From: CAVQBC01 sp963710665
GTDB taxonomy: Bacteria > Actinomycetota > Thermoleophilia > Solirubrobacterales > Solirubrobacteraceae
DNA length: 64,000 nucleotides
Direction: 5' to 3'
Assembly (NCBI GenBank): GCA_963710665.1
Contig: CAVQBC010000003.1
Location: forward strand, 434,001 to 498,000
This document shows, one piece after another, positions 26,921 through 37,438 of the stretch. The notes under the pieces were generated by a model, which saw nothing but the letters and a program-made list of their open reading frames with translations, made no database searches and was not told where the DNA came from. Numbering within the stretch: position 1 is the stretch's first letter; each line of letters begins with the position of its first letter. The translations under genes were made by a program, and so were the position numbers.

Positions 26921-28345
26921 GTTGCGAGCGGCCTCGAGCCGCAGCGTGTGGCCGCGCACCGACGTGCCGTCGACCGCGTCCGCGACCCGCTCGGCCTCGC
27001 CCGCCGGGACCTCGAGCAGCGCGAAGCGCTCGAGCATCCGGACGTTGCGGATCGCCTCGCCGTCGAGACCGGCTTCGACGGCCACCACGTGGATGAGGTC
27101 GGCCGCGGCCAGCCCCGCGGCGCGGCCGCCGCTGGCGATCAGCTTCGTGTAGCCGCCGTTCGCGGTCCCCACCACGTCGTGCGGCTTGCGGTGGCGGCGG
27201 CGCGAGGACTCGCGCAGGCGGGCCGGGGCCACCTTGGCGCCCTCCGCCCACGGCGCGATGTGCGTGTTGGCGTGCTTCTCGATCGCCTGCAGCTCGCGCG
27301 CCTGGCGCGGCTCGATGAACGTGATCGCCCGCCCCGAGGCCCCGACGCGGCCGGTACGCCCGATGCGGTGCACGTAGACGTCGGGCGAGGTCGGGATGTC
27401 GAAGTTGATGATGTGCGTGACCGTGCGGATGTCGAGCCCGCGGGCGGCGACGTCGGTGGCCACGAGGATCGGCAGGCGACCCGACTTGAAGCTGAGCATC
27501 ACGCCGTCACGCTGGCCCTGGGTCATGTCCCCGTGCAGCGCCTTGACGTTCATCCCGCGGTCGCGCAGCGTGCGGTAGAGCTGCTCGCAGCGGATCTTCG
27601 TGCGCGTGAAGACGATCGCCTGGTCGGGCCGCTCGGCCTCGAGCACGCGCACCAGCGCGTCGTTCTTCTGCGCCGGCTTGGTCTCGAGGTAGAACTGCTC
27701 GACGGTGTCGATGGTCAGCGTCGCCGCCTTGACCTTGACGACCACCGGGTCGTAGAGGTGGCGGTCGGCGAGGCCGCGGATCTCCGGGGGCATCGTCGCG
27801 CTGAACAGCGCGGTCTGGCGCCCGCCGGGGGTCAGCGAGAGGATGCGCTCGACGTCCTCGAGGAAGCCGAGGTCGAGCATCTCGTCGGCCTCGTCGAGCA
27901 CGAGGTAGCGGCAGTCGTGGAGCATCAGCGAGCGGCGCGAGATCAGGTCGAGCACGCGGCCGACGGTCCCGACGACGATCTGCCCGCCCTGCTTGAGCTG
28001 CGCCTGCTGGGTGCGGATCGGCGCGCCGCCGAACACCGCGACGACGTCGACCCCCTTGCGCTGGGCGTACGCGCGCAGCGCCTGCGTGACCTGGATGCAC
28101 AGCTCGCGCGTCGGGGTCAGGACGAGCGCCTGGACCTCCTGCTCGTCGGGGTCCGTGAACTCGATCATCGGCAGCCCGAACGCGGCCGTCTTGCCTGTGC
28201 CGGTCTGGGCCTGGCCGATCACGTCGCGACCCTGGAGCAGCTCAGGGATGGCCTGCTCCTGGATCGGGCTGGGCGACTCGTAGCCGACGTCGCGCAGCGC
28301 CTCGAGAATCGACTCGGACAGCCCGAGCTCGGCGAAGGTCGTCAT
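26918..28345 (-). CDS. DEAD-box RNA helicase with DbpA-type RNA-binding domain
   Basis: Protein of 475 aa. Q-motif 'SPSPIQEQAIP', Walker A 'AQTGTGKT', 'PTRELCIQ', 'DEAD', 'SAT' and 'HRIGRTGR' are all present in order. The C-terminal 75 residues ('GYTKLIASGGRAAGL...LEVPAGEAERVADAV') resemble the DbpA/CsdA RRM-like domain. A role in ribosome assembly or RNA remodelling is likely. TAAGCT lies 10 nt upstream of the ATG. The stop codon is contributed by the palindromic element. Confidence 0.93.
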   Translation of the reverse strand: MTTFAELGLSESILEALRDVGYESPSPIQEQAIPELLQGRDVIGQAQTGTGKTAAFGLPMIEFTDPDEQEVQALVLTPTRELCIQVTQALRAYAQRKGVDVVAVFGGAPIRTQQAQLKQGGQIVVGTVGRVLDLISRRSLMLHDCRYLVLDEADEMLDLGFLEDVERILSLTPGGRQTALFSATMPPEIRGLADRHLYDPVVVKVKAATLTIDTVEQFYLETKPAQKNDALVRVLEAERPDQAIVFTRTKIRCEQLYRTLRDRGMNVKALHGDMTQGQRDGVMLSFKSGRLPILVATDVAARGLDIRTVTHIINFDIPTSPDVYVHRIGRTGRVGASGRAITFIEPRQARELQAIEKHANTHIAPWAEGAKVAPARLRESSRRRHRKPHDVVGTANGGYTKLIASGGRAAGLAAADLIHVVAVEAGLDGEAIRNVRMLERFALLEVPAGEAERVADAVDGTSVRGHTLRLEAARN

Positions 28346-28381
28346 GCGGCCAATGAGCTTAGAACGCGGGCGAAAACGCGT

Positions 28382-29356
28382 TCAGCGGCCCGGGTCGAGC
28401 ACCAGCTTGCCGGTGGTGCGCCGCGCCTGCAGGTCGGAGTGGGCGCGGCGGGCCTCCGAGAGCCCGTACTCCTCCCCCCGCACGACCCGCAGCTCGTCGT
28501 GGGCGGCGCGCGCGAAGAGCTCCTTCAGCGGCCCGCGGATCATCTCGGGGTTGCGCAGGCAGTGCACGAGCCAGAACCCCACGACCGCCTGGCTGCGCCG
28601 CATCAGGGCGCGGGTGGACACCTGGTTGCGCTCGCGGGAGGCGTTGCCGTAGGTGACGAGCCGCCCGAACGGCGCGAGCGCCTTCAGCGACTCGTCGAAC
28701 ACCCGGCCGCCCACCATCTCCAGCACGACGTCGACCTTCTCGCCCTGGTTGGCCTCGACCAGCGCGCCGGCGAGGTCCTCGGCGCCGACGTCGACCGCCG
28801 CGTCGGCGCCCAGCTTGAGCGCCAGCTCGCGCTTGTCCTCGCTCGAGGCGGTGGCGATCACCCGGCCGGCGCCGAGCGGGCGCGCGAGCTGCACCGCGAG
28901 CGACCCGACACCGCCGGCCGCGGCGTGGACGACGACGGCGTCGCCCTCGCGCAGGACCGCGGAGGTCTTGTAGAGGTGCCAGGCGGTCAGGCCCTGCAGC
29001 AGGAGCGCGACCGCCGCTGCGTCCTCGACCCCGTCGGGGACGGGGAAGGTCGTGGCGGCCGGGGCCGCCACGTACTCGGCGTAGCCGCCCGTCCCGACGA
29101 GCGCGATCACCCGACGGCCGGCCTCGAAGCCGCCGCTGTCGCGCTCCACCACGCCCGCCACCTCGGCGCCGGGGATCAGCGGCAGCTCGTACGACTCGAG
29201 GTAGGAGTTCTCGCGGGCGTGGGTGTCGGCGAAGTTGACCCCGGCGCGCGTGACGCGGATGAGCACCTGGTCTGAGCCGGGATCGGGCACGGGAGCGTCC
29301 TCGACGAGCTCGAGGACCTCCGGCCCGCCCCATTCGCTGATCCGGATCGCGCGCAT
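28382..29356 (-). CDS. NADPH:quinone reductase-like medium-chain dehydrogenase
   Basis: Protein of 324 aa of the MDR superfamily. It has the quinone-reductase 'RVTRAGVNFADTHARE' region and the nucleotide-binding 'AAAGGVGSLAVQLAR'. It lacks the structural and catalytic zinc cysteines of alcohol dehydrogenases, as expected for the QOR branch. It probably reduces quinones or enones with NADPH. The 62-bp spacer to the divergent PfkB gene must hold both promoters. Confidence 0.88.
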   Translation of the reverse strand: MRAIRISEWGGPEVLELVEDAPVPDPGSDQVLIRVTRAGVNFADTHARENSYLESYELPLIPGAEVAGVVERDSGGFEAGRRVIALVGTGGYAEYVAAPAATTFPVPDGVEDAAAVALLLQGLTAWHLYKTSAVLREGDAVVVHAAAGGVGSLAVQLARPLGAGRVIATASSEDKRELALKLGADAAVDVGAEDLAGALVEANQGEKVDVVLEMVGGRVFDESLKALAPFGRLVTYGNASRERNQVSTRALMRRSQAVVGFWLVHCLRNPEMIRGPLKELFARAAHDELRVVRGEEYGLSEARRAHSDLQARRTTGKLVLDPGR

Positions 29357-29418
29357 CCCGGGCGGGCACCCTACTACCCTGCTGGCCGCTCGAAGTTGTC
29401 TCCAACCCGAAAGGACCC

Positions 29419-30354
29419 ATGTCCCTCACCGTCGTCGGCTCGATCGCCTTCGATGCCGTCGAGACCCCGGCCGGCAAGCGTGACCGGCTGCTCGGCGGCG
29501 CGGCCGTCCACTTCGCGCTCGCCTCCTCGTTCCTCGCCGAGACGCGGGTCGTCGGCCCCGTCGGCGACGACTTCGGGGACGCCGAGTACGAGGTGCTGCG
29601 CTCGCGCGGGGTGGTGACCGACGACATCGAGCACGTCCCGGGCGGCAAGACGTTCTTCTGGTCGGGCCGCTACCAGCGCGACGTGAACATCCGCGACACG
29701 CTGCAGACCGACCTCAACGTCTTCGAGCACTTCGAGCCCAAGCTGTCGGAGGCCTCCCGCGCCGCCGAGACGCTGTTCCTGGCCAACATCCAGCCCGACC
29801 TGCAGCGCGCGGTGCGCGAGCAGTGCGACCAGGCCCGCTTCAGCGCGCTCGACTCGATGAACCTGTGGATCGACATCGCGCACGACTCGCTCGTGCGCAC
29901 GATCCGCCTGGTCGACTGCGTGGTCCTCAACGACGCCGAGCTCAAGGAGCTCACCGACGAGCCCAACCTCGTCCGCGCCGCGCGCGAGGTGCTCGAGCTG
30001 GGGCCGCGCATCGTGGTCGCCAAGCAGGGCGAGTACGGCGCCGCGATGTTCACCCGCGAGGGCTTCTTCGGGCTGCCCGCCTACCCGGTGGAGGACGTCG
30101 TCGACCCGACCGGGGCCGGAGACTCCTTCGCCGGCGGCTTCATGGGCTTCATCGCCGCCCACGCCGACGAGGAGCTCTCCGGCGAGTTGCTGCGCCGCGC
30201 CATGGCCTACGGCACGGCGCTCGCGTCCTTCAACGTCGAGGCGTTCGGCACGGAGCGGATGCAGACCCTGACCGCGGCCGAGGTCACCGACCGCGTGGCC
30301 GAGCTGCAGCGCATCACGCGCTTCGAGGACGTCCCGATCGCGCTACGGGCCTAG
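29419..30354 (+). CDS. PfkB-family carbohydrate/nucleoside kinase
   Basis: Protein of 311 aa. The N-terminal 'GGAAVHFALA' and the C-terminal anion-hole motif 'DPTGAGDSFAGGF' with catalytic aspartate define the family. Substrate unknown; the family phosphorylates sugars or nucleosides. The ribosome site GAAAGG precedes the ATG. Its TAG stop is the first triplet of the second 170-bp palindromic element. Confidence 0.9.
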   Translation: MSLTVVGSIAFDAVETPAGKRDRLLGGAAVHFALASSFLAETRVVGPVGDDFGDAEYEVLRSRGVVTDDIEHVPGGKTFFWSGRYQRDVNIRDTLQTDLNVFEHFEPKLSEASRAAETLFLANIQPDLQRAVREQCDQARFSALDSMNLWIDIAHDSLVRTIRLVDCVVLNDAELKELTDEPNLVRAAREVLELGPRIVVAKQGEYGAAMFTREGFFGLPAYPVEDVVDPTGAGDSFAGGFMGFIAAHADEELSGELLRRAMAYGTALASFNVEAFGTERMQTLTAAEVTDRVAELQRITRFEDVPIALRA

Positions 30355-30521
30355 ATGGTTGGTTCCGCGGCCGCGCGGCCGGCCGGTGGATGCCCCGTGG
30401 ATGCCGGGCGCCGCACGCACGAGGGGCACAGTGGCCGTGGCCACGGGCCCCTCGGGCGGGTGGCGATCCGGCGCCGCGGGGCGCCGCCGGACGACCGTGG
30501 GGTCGTGGAATCAGCCATCTA
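30352..30521. repeat. 170-bp palindromic hairpin element, copy 2
   Basis: It begins TAGATGGTTGGTTCC and ends GGAATCAGCCATCTA, again pairing position k with 171-k. The inner CGAGGGGC...GCCCCTCG stem closes on GTGGCC/GGCCAC. Its two ends supply the stop codons of both flanking convergent genes (TAG 30352-30354 and, on the minus strand, 30519-30521). Differences from copy 1 include three fully compensated base pairs (13:158, 27:144, 33:138). Confidence 0.9.
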
Positions 30522-31211
30522 ACCCTTCAGGAAGCCGGTCGCGCCGACCGCCTTCAGCACGGCCTTCTCCGACTTCGGGAGGTCGAAGGCCTCGGGGGCC
30601 GGGAGCCCCTCGTCGGTGCCACCGCCGCCGTTGATGAAGCGGATCCAGGCCGCGTGGCGCGCCTCCACCGAGTGGATCGAGAGCGCGGCCTTGACGACCG
30701 CCCGCTGGGAGACGTTCGGGCCCTGGCCGGCATAGGCGGCGACGCCGGTGTCCTCGAGCACCTGCGCGGTGGCCTTGAACTTGGCCTGGTTCGTGACCGT
30801 GTCCTTGAAGTCGAAGCCCGGCTTCTTGACCGCGGCGCGGCCCAGGACGGACTTCAGCGTGTCCACGTGCTGGGCCTCGTGGGAGCCGGTGACACGGGCG
30901 AACCGGAGCACGACCGGGTCGGTGAGGGCGCCCGAGGCGACCGCCAGCGCGTAGAACTCCGCCTCGAGGTACTCGAGCGTGAGCGCGTAGTTGAGGATGC
31001 GGACGTCGTTGCGCTTGGACTTCTTCTGGGTGCTGATCGCCGCCTCGGCGGGTGACGCGAGCCCCTGGAAGAGGACGCCGCCGGCCACGAAGCCGGCACC
31101 GGCCAGGCCGCTGCGCTTGAGGAAGTCGGCGCGGGTGGCGCCGGCGGCGTCCGCGGTCTCACGGATGGCGCCGTCGGAGTCGAGGGCGTCGAGGGTGATG
31201 ATGTTGGACAT
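30519..31211 (-). CDS. Ferritin-like domain protein with exported N-terminus
   Basis: Protein of 230 aa. The N-terminal 'TRADFLKRSGLAGAGFVAGG' looks like a Tat-type or related export signal, although the twin arginine is imperfect, followed by 'ASPAEAA'. The body is a four-helix bundle with 'LEYLEAEFY', 'SHEAQHV' and 'SIHSVEARHAAWI', giving Glu/His candidates for a di-iron site. It resembles the Ferritin_2/desiccation-associated family. The likely location is outside the membrane. Metal binding is inference. Confidence 0.82.
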   Translation of the reverse strand: MSNIITLDALDSDGAIRETADAAGATRADFLKRSGLAGAGFVAGGVLFQGLASPAEAAISTQKKSKRNDVRILNYALTLEYLEAEFYALAVASGALTDPVVLRFARVTGSHEAQHVDTLKSVLGRAAVKKPGFDFKDTVTNQAKFKATAQVLEDTGVAAYAGQGPNVSQRAVVKAALSIHSVEARHAAWIRFINGGGGTDEGLPAPEAFDLPKSEKAVLKAVGATGFLKG

Positions 31212-31302
31212 GGTGGGGCCTGCGCGGGACCCCCGCGCACCGGATCAACAATCCAGATCCTGGCGCGTCAGCATTCGGGCTTGCGTGCGCGCGGATCGGG
31301 GG

Positions 31303-31308
31303 TAGAGT
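31303..31308 (+). promoter_or_regulatory. -10-like TAGAGT, leaderless start
   Basis: TAGAGT is followed by 7 nt (CCGCCAC) and the GTG at 31316. Confidence 0.5.
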
Positions 31309-31315
31309 CCGCCAC

Positions 31316-31588
31316 GTGGGCTGGGCGATGCTCTACCTCTTCGTGGGGCTGAAGATCCCGATCCTGTTGGCGGGCTGGATCGTGTGGTGGGCCGTCAAGC
31401 AGGCACCCGACCCCGCCGAGGACGCGGGCGACGACCGGCGCCCGTGGCGCCGTCCCCATCCGCCGCCGAAGCTGCCGCGTGCGCCCCGCCGCGGGCCGCA
31501 CGGTGGGCATGCCCCGTCACCGCCGTCGCGCGTGCGCCACGTGACCGCCCGCGGCCGCGAGCTGGCGGCCGCCCACGCTAGGCGCTGA
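31316..31588 (+). CDS. Small membrane protein with Pro/Arg-rich tail
   Basis: Protein of 90 aa. One N-terminal helix ('MLYLFVGLKIPILLAGWIVWW') precedes a strongly basic, proline-rich tail ('RRPHPPPKLPRAPRR'). It is not a recognised family. The leaderless start signal 7 nt upstream supports expression. It overlaps the convergent ABC permease by 11 bp. Confidence 0.68.
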   Translation: MGWAMLYLFVGLKIPILLAGWIVWWAVKQAPDPAEDAGDDRRPWRRPHPPPKLPRAPRRGPHGGHAPSPPSRVRHVTARGRELAAAHARR

Positions 31589-32326
31589 CGTCGCGCCGGC
31601 GCATCACGAGCGTGCCGGCCACGACGAAGATCGCCGCGTAGGCGAGCAGCAGGAACCCGCCCGCGACCTGGCCGAGCACGGCGTCCGAGCCCTGGACGAA
31701 GCCCGTCGCGCTGAGGGCGTTGCCGGCGCCGTTGAGCCCGTACTTCTGGACGGCGTCGGAGATGCCGGGGATGACCGCGATCAGGGGCTCGACGATGAAC
31801 ACCCACCCGAGCGCCCCGACCACGGCGCCCACCTGGTTGCGCACGAGCGCGCCCAGGCCGACGCCGAGCGCGGCGTAGAGCGCGGCCGCGAGCGTCCCGC
31901 CGACGACGATCTTCGTCACGTCGGAGCCGGAGACCCCGAGGTCGATCCCGCGCACCGACAGCAGGATCGAGACGATCGCCGCGCACATCGCGTAGGCGGC
32001 GAGGCCGAGCAGCAGGCCGGTGAGCACGTGCGCGACCAGCTTCGCGCCGATCAGCCGCTCCCGGCTGGGCACCGCGAGCAGGCTGGGGGTGATGGTGCCG
32101 TGGCGGAACTCGGTGCTGACGGCGAGGATGCCCAGCACGAGCGCGAACGTCTGGGCGAGCGAGGCGATCGGCAGGAGGTCGGCGCCCGGGCGGTCGCCCG
32201 GCCCGAACGTCCCCGCGGCCGCCGCCCCCACCGCGATCACCCCCACGAGGGCGAGCGCGCCGGCCACCACGCCGTAGAACGTGCGCGTGGTCCGCAGCTT
32301 GAACAGCTCGCTGCCGACGAGCCGCG

Positions 32327-32330
<4 letters not shown>
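31578..32330 (-). CDS. ABC-2-type transporter permease
   Basis: Protein of 250 aa with six predicted helices and the ABC2-membrane layout. 'LFKLRTTRTFYGVVAGAL' is at the N-terminus and 'STEFRHGTITPSLLAVPSR' lies between helices 2 and 3. It overlaps the ATPase gene by 4 nt and forms an export complex with it. The substrate is unknown; relatives export antibiotics, lipids or peptides. Confidence 0.9.
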
Positions 32331-33229
<899 letters not shown>

Positions 33230-33230
33230 G

Positions 33231-33824
33231 TCACTCCCCGGCCGGCCGGGACGCGGGCGCGCCGTAGCGCGACTCGGTCGCGTCGACCTGCCCGTGGTAG
33301 TGGCTGCCCAGGTCGGGATGGCCGTAGGGCCGCTCGGCCGGGCGGTCGAGCGTCATGAACGACAGCTGGGCGATCGGCTTGCGCGGCCACAGCACGATCG
33401 GGATCCGCGTGAGGTTCGTGATCTCGAGCGTGAGCGTCCCCTCGAAGCCCGGGTCGACGAAGCCCGCGGTGGCGTGGACGATCAGGCCCAGGCGGCCGAG
33501 GCTCGACTTGCCCTCGATCCGCGCCACGACGTCGTCGGGCAGCCGCACCCACTCGAGCGTGCGCCCGAGCACGAACTCGCCCGGGTGGATCACGAACGGC
33601 TCGTCCTCGCGGATCTCGATCAGCTCCGTCAGCCGGGCCGGCGGGTCCTCGAGGTCGATCGCCGCCGCGCGGTGGTTGTGGAACACGCGGAAGGACGCGC
33701 CGAGGCGCAGGTCGACCGACGCGGGCTGCACGAGGGAGGGGTCCCACGGCTCGATCGCGATCCGGCCCTCGTCGACCAGGCGGCGGATCGTGCCGTCCGA
33801 GAGCACGGAGGTGGGCTGCGACAC
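33231..33824 (-). CDS. dcd: dCTP deaminase
   Basis: Protein of 197 aa. 'RIEGKSSLGRLGL' and 'HATAGFVDPGFEGTLTLE' are the active-site signatures of the trimeric Dcd/Dut family. It deaminates dCTP to dUTP. Some actinobacterial members also hydrolyse dUTP, which I cannot tell here. The GTG start has CACACT 7 nt upstream and no ribosome site. It heads an operon with the ABC exporter. Confidence 0.93.
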   Translation of the reverse strand: MSQPTSVLSDGTIRRLVDEGRIAIEPWDPSLVQPASVDLRLGASFRVFHNHRAAAIDLEDPPARLTELIEIREDEPFVIHPGEFVLGRTLEWVRLPDDVVARIEGKSSLGRLGLIVHATAGFVDPGFEGTLTLEITNLTRIPIVLWPRKPIAQLSFMTLDRPAERPYGHPDLGSHYHGQVDATESRYGAPASRPAGE

Positions 33825-33884
33825 GCGCCGTAGTGTGCCAGCCGGGCCGTCTCCGGCGCCCCGGTGCGCTAGGCTCGCGCGCCG

Positions 33885-34112
33885 ATGCACTCCCTGCTCG
33901 TGTTCGCCTCCACCGCCGAGGGCGAGGAGCCGTCGAAGACGCTGTTCTACGTGATGGGCGGTGGGCTCGCGGTCTGGGCCGTCCTCGTCTCGTCGGTCGG
34001 CATCGCGCGGCACGCCACCTTCCCGCCCGGCCGCGGCCTGGCGACGCTCGTGCTGCTGATCAGCTTCGTGCTCGTGGCGGGCACGATGGCCAGCGCCGTC
34101 ATCACCGGCTGA
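33885..34112 (+). CDS. Small two-helix membrane protein
   Basis: Protein of 75 aa with two transmembrane helices (about residues 19-40 and 53-72). The short N-terminal 'STAEGEEPSK' segment would face outside. TAGGCT lies 9 nt upstream of the ATG. Not a named family. It stands alone between dcd and the citrate synthase promoter. Confidence 0.7.
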   Translation: MHSLLVFASTAEGEEPSKTLFYVMGGGLAVWAVLVSSVGIARHATFPPGRGLATLVLLISFVLVAGTMASAVITG

Positions 34113-34155
34113 CGGTCATCGCACGCCGGGCGGACGGCCCGGAGGGCTGCCTCCG

Positions 34156-34219
34156 CATAATGGGGGGTAACCACCAATCGATCTTTCAGCGCATCCGCGC
34201 ACGCGACCCCCTTAGGAGA
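34156..34219 (+). promoter_or_regulatory. Citrate synthase promoter and ribosome site
   Basis: CATAAT (34156-34161) is a good -10 hexamer. AGGAGA (34214-34219) is the ribosome site just before the ATG at 34223. Unlike many genes here, this one has a leader of roughly 55 nt. Confidence 0.5.
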
Positions 34220-34222
34220 ACG

Positions 34223-35551
<1,329 letters not shown>

Positions 35552-35566
35552 TCCCGGCCTGGACGA

Positions 35567-35590
35567 GCCGCGCCGCCGGGTTGGCGCGGC
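35567..35590 (+). terminator. Hairpin after citrate synthase
   Basis: GCCGCGCC (35567-35574) and GGCGCGGC (35583-35590) form a perfect 8-bp stem with an 8-nt loop, 16 bp after the stop codon. No T-run follows. Confidence 0.55.
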
Positions 35591-35603
35591 CAGCCGGGGC
35601 GGC

Positions 35604-35637
35604 TAGGCTGGCACTCGGAGCGGGAGGCGCTCCGAGT
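35604..35637 (+). promoter_or_regulatory. -10-like TAGGCT and a hairpin with a Shine-Dalgarno sequence in its loop
   Basis: ACTCGGAGC (35613-35621) and GCTCCGAGT (35629-35637) make a perfect 9-bp stem. The 7-nt loop GGGAGGC holds the only ribosome-site-like sequence before the ATG at 35641. TAGGCT (35604-35609) just upstream could be the -10. Whether the stem modulates translation of the cyclic-di-GMP enzyme is untested. Confidence 0.5.
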
Positions 35638-35640
35638 CCT

Positions 35641-37431
35641 ATGCCCCAGCCCCGCAGCACTCTGCCGCGGCCGGTCGCCGCGCTGCTAGCGCCGGAGAGC
35701 CGGCGCGTCCTCGACGCGCTCGGCCTCGCGGTCTGCCTGGCGGACGCGCGCCGTCCGGATCGCCCGCTCGTCTACGCGAACGGCGCGTTCGAGCGGCTCA
35801 CCGGCTACGCCCCCGACGAGGTGCGCGGGCAGGACTGCACGCTGCTGCAGGGACCGTCCACCGACGCGGACGCCGCGGAGGAGGTCCGCGCGGCGATGGT
35901 CGCCCGCGAGGACTGCCGGGTCACGCTGCTGAGCTACCCCAAGCGCGGCACGCCGTTCTGGGCCGAGCTGACGCTCGCGCCGGTCGCCGATCGCGACGGC
36001 GAGCCGGCCTATCTCGCGCTCACGCTCGTCGACGTGAGCGCTCGCGTGCGCGCGCGCGATGAGAAGGCGGCGGCCGAGGACCGCGCCCAGAGCCACATGA
36101 GCCAGCGCCGGCGCGCCGAGGAGGAGGTGCGGCGGCTGAACCGCCACGACGGCCTCACCGGCCTGCCGAACCGCACCCAGCTCGAGGCGCGGCTGAAGGG
36201 CGCCGTGACGCGCGCCCGCCGGCGCGACCAGGCCGTGGCGCTGCTCTCCATCGACCTCGACAACTTCAAGCTCGTCAACGACTCGCTGGGCCACGCGGCC
36301 GGCGACCGCCTGCTGCGCCGGGTCGCCGCGCGCCTGCGCGGGGTCGAGGGCGCGGACGGGCTGCTCGCGCGCTACGGCGGCGACGAGTTCCTCGTGCTCC
36401 TCGGCGACCTCAGCCCCGAGCCCCAGCGCCGCGCCCGCGCGGCCGCCGAGGACGTCGCGGGACGGCTCGCCAAGCCCTTCTCGGTGGCGGGCGCCGAGTT
36501 CCACGTGGAGGCCAGCGTGGGGATCTCGCTGTTCCCCGACGACGCCGACGGCGCGGGCGCGCTGCTGCGCCACGCCCACGCCGCGATGCACCAGAGCAAG
36601 AGCCGCGGGCGCGCGGCGTCGACCGTCTACCACCGCCTCGGCCACGACGATCCGCTCGAGCGCCTGTCGCTGTCCGCGCGCCTGCGGCGGGCGATCGCCC
36701 AGGACGAGCTCGAGCTGCACTACCAGCCGATCGTGTGGGTGGCGACCGAGCGGATCCACTCGATCGAGGCGCTGCTGCGCTGGAACGACCCGGACCGCGG
36801 GCTCGTCCTGCCCGACCAGTTCATCACCGACGCCGAGGAGATGAGCCTGCTCGAGCCGATCGGCGACTGGGTGATCGACGCCATCGGCCGCCAGATGCGC
36901 AAATGGCGCAACGCCGGGCTCGACCCGCGCGTCGGCTTCAACGTCTCGCCGCGCCAGCTGCACCGGCCGGACTTCGTCGACGAGCTGCGCACCCGGCTGC
37001 AGGCCAACGACCTGCCGGCGGAGACGCTGACCATGGAGCTCACCGAGTCCGCCACCCTGCGGGAGTCCGACCGGATCGGCCCGCTGCTGCGCGAGCTCAG
37101 CGGGCTCGGCCTCGAGCTCGCCATCGACGACTTCGGGGCGGGGTGGTCGTCGCTGTCGCGCCTGCGCCACATGCCCGTCCACATGCTCAAGATCGACCGC
37201 TCGTTCCTGCGCGAGATCCCGGACAATCCGGAGGCGGGCGCGATCGTGCGCGCCGTGATCGCGCTCGGCGACGCGCTGGGCATGATCACGGTCGCCGAGG
37301 GGGTCGAGACCGCGGTCCAGCGCTCGTTCCTGTCGGCGCTCGAGTGCCCGCTCGCCCAGGGGCTGCACTTCGGCGGCGCGATGCCGGCGGCCGACATCAC
37401 CGAGCGCCTGCGCTCCGACGCCCAGCCCTGA
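35641..37431 (+). CDS. PAS/LOV-like, GGDEF and EAL protein (cyclic-di-GMP metabolism)
   Basis: Protein of 596 aa. The N-terminal PAS domain (about 20-140) has LOV features: 'GQDCTLLQG' with C66 at the photoactive cysteine position, and 'GTPFWAELTLAP'. Several flavin-contacting Asn/Gln residues of LOV domains are changed. The GGDEF domain keeps 'DGLTGLPNR', 'DLDNFKLVND' and 'GGDEF' (246-250) and shows no RxxD inhibitory site. The EAL domain keeps 'EALLRW' (E376), 'MELTES', 'DDFGAGWSSL', 'LKIDRSF' and 'AEGVET', so phosphodiesterase activity is likely. The start is ATG at 35641. Confidence 0.92.
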   Translation: MPQPRSTLPRPVAALLAPESRRVLDALGLAVCLADARRPDRPLVYANGAFERLTGYAPDEVRGQDCTLLQGPSTDADAAEEVRAAMVAREDCRVTLLSYPKRGTPFWAELTLAPVADRDGEPAYLALTLVDVSARVRARDEKAAAEDRAQSHMSQRRRAEEEVRRLNRHDGLTGLPNRTQLEARLKGAVTRARRRDQAVALLSIDLDNFKLVNDSLGHAAGDRLLRRVAARLRGVEGADGLLARYGGDEFLVLLGDLSPEPQRRARAAAEDVAGRLAKPFSVAGAEFHVEASVGISLFPDDADGAGALLRHAHAAMHQSKSRGRAASTVYHRLGHDDPLERLSLSARLRRAIAQDELELHYQPIVWVATERIHSIEALLRWNDPDRGLVLPDQFITDAEEMSLLEPIGDWVIDAIGRQMRKWRNAGLDPRVGFNVSPRQLHRPDFVDELRTRLQANDLPAETLTMELTESATLRESDRIGPLLRELSGLGLELAIDDFGAGWSSLSRLRHMPVHMLKIDRSFLREIPDNPEAGAIVRAVIALGDALGMITVAEGVETAVQRSFLSALECPLAQGLHFGGAMPAADITERLRSDAQP

Positions 37432-37438
37432 GCGGCCG

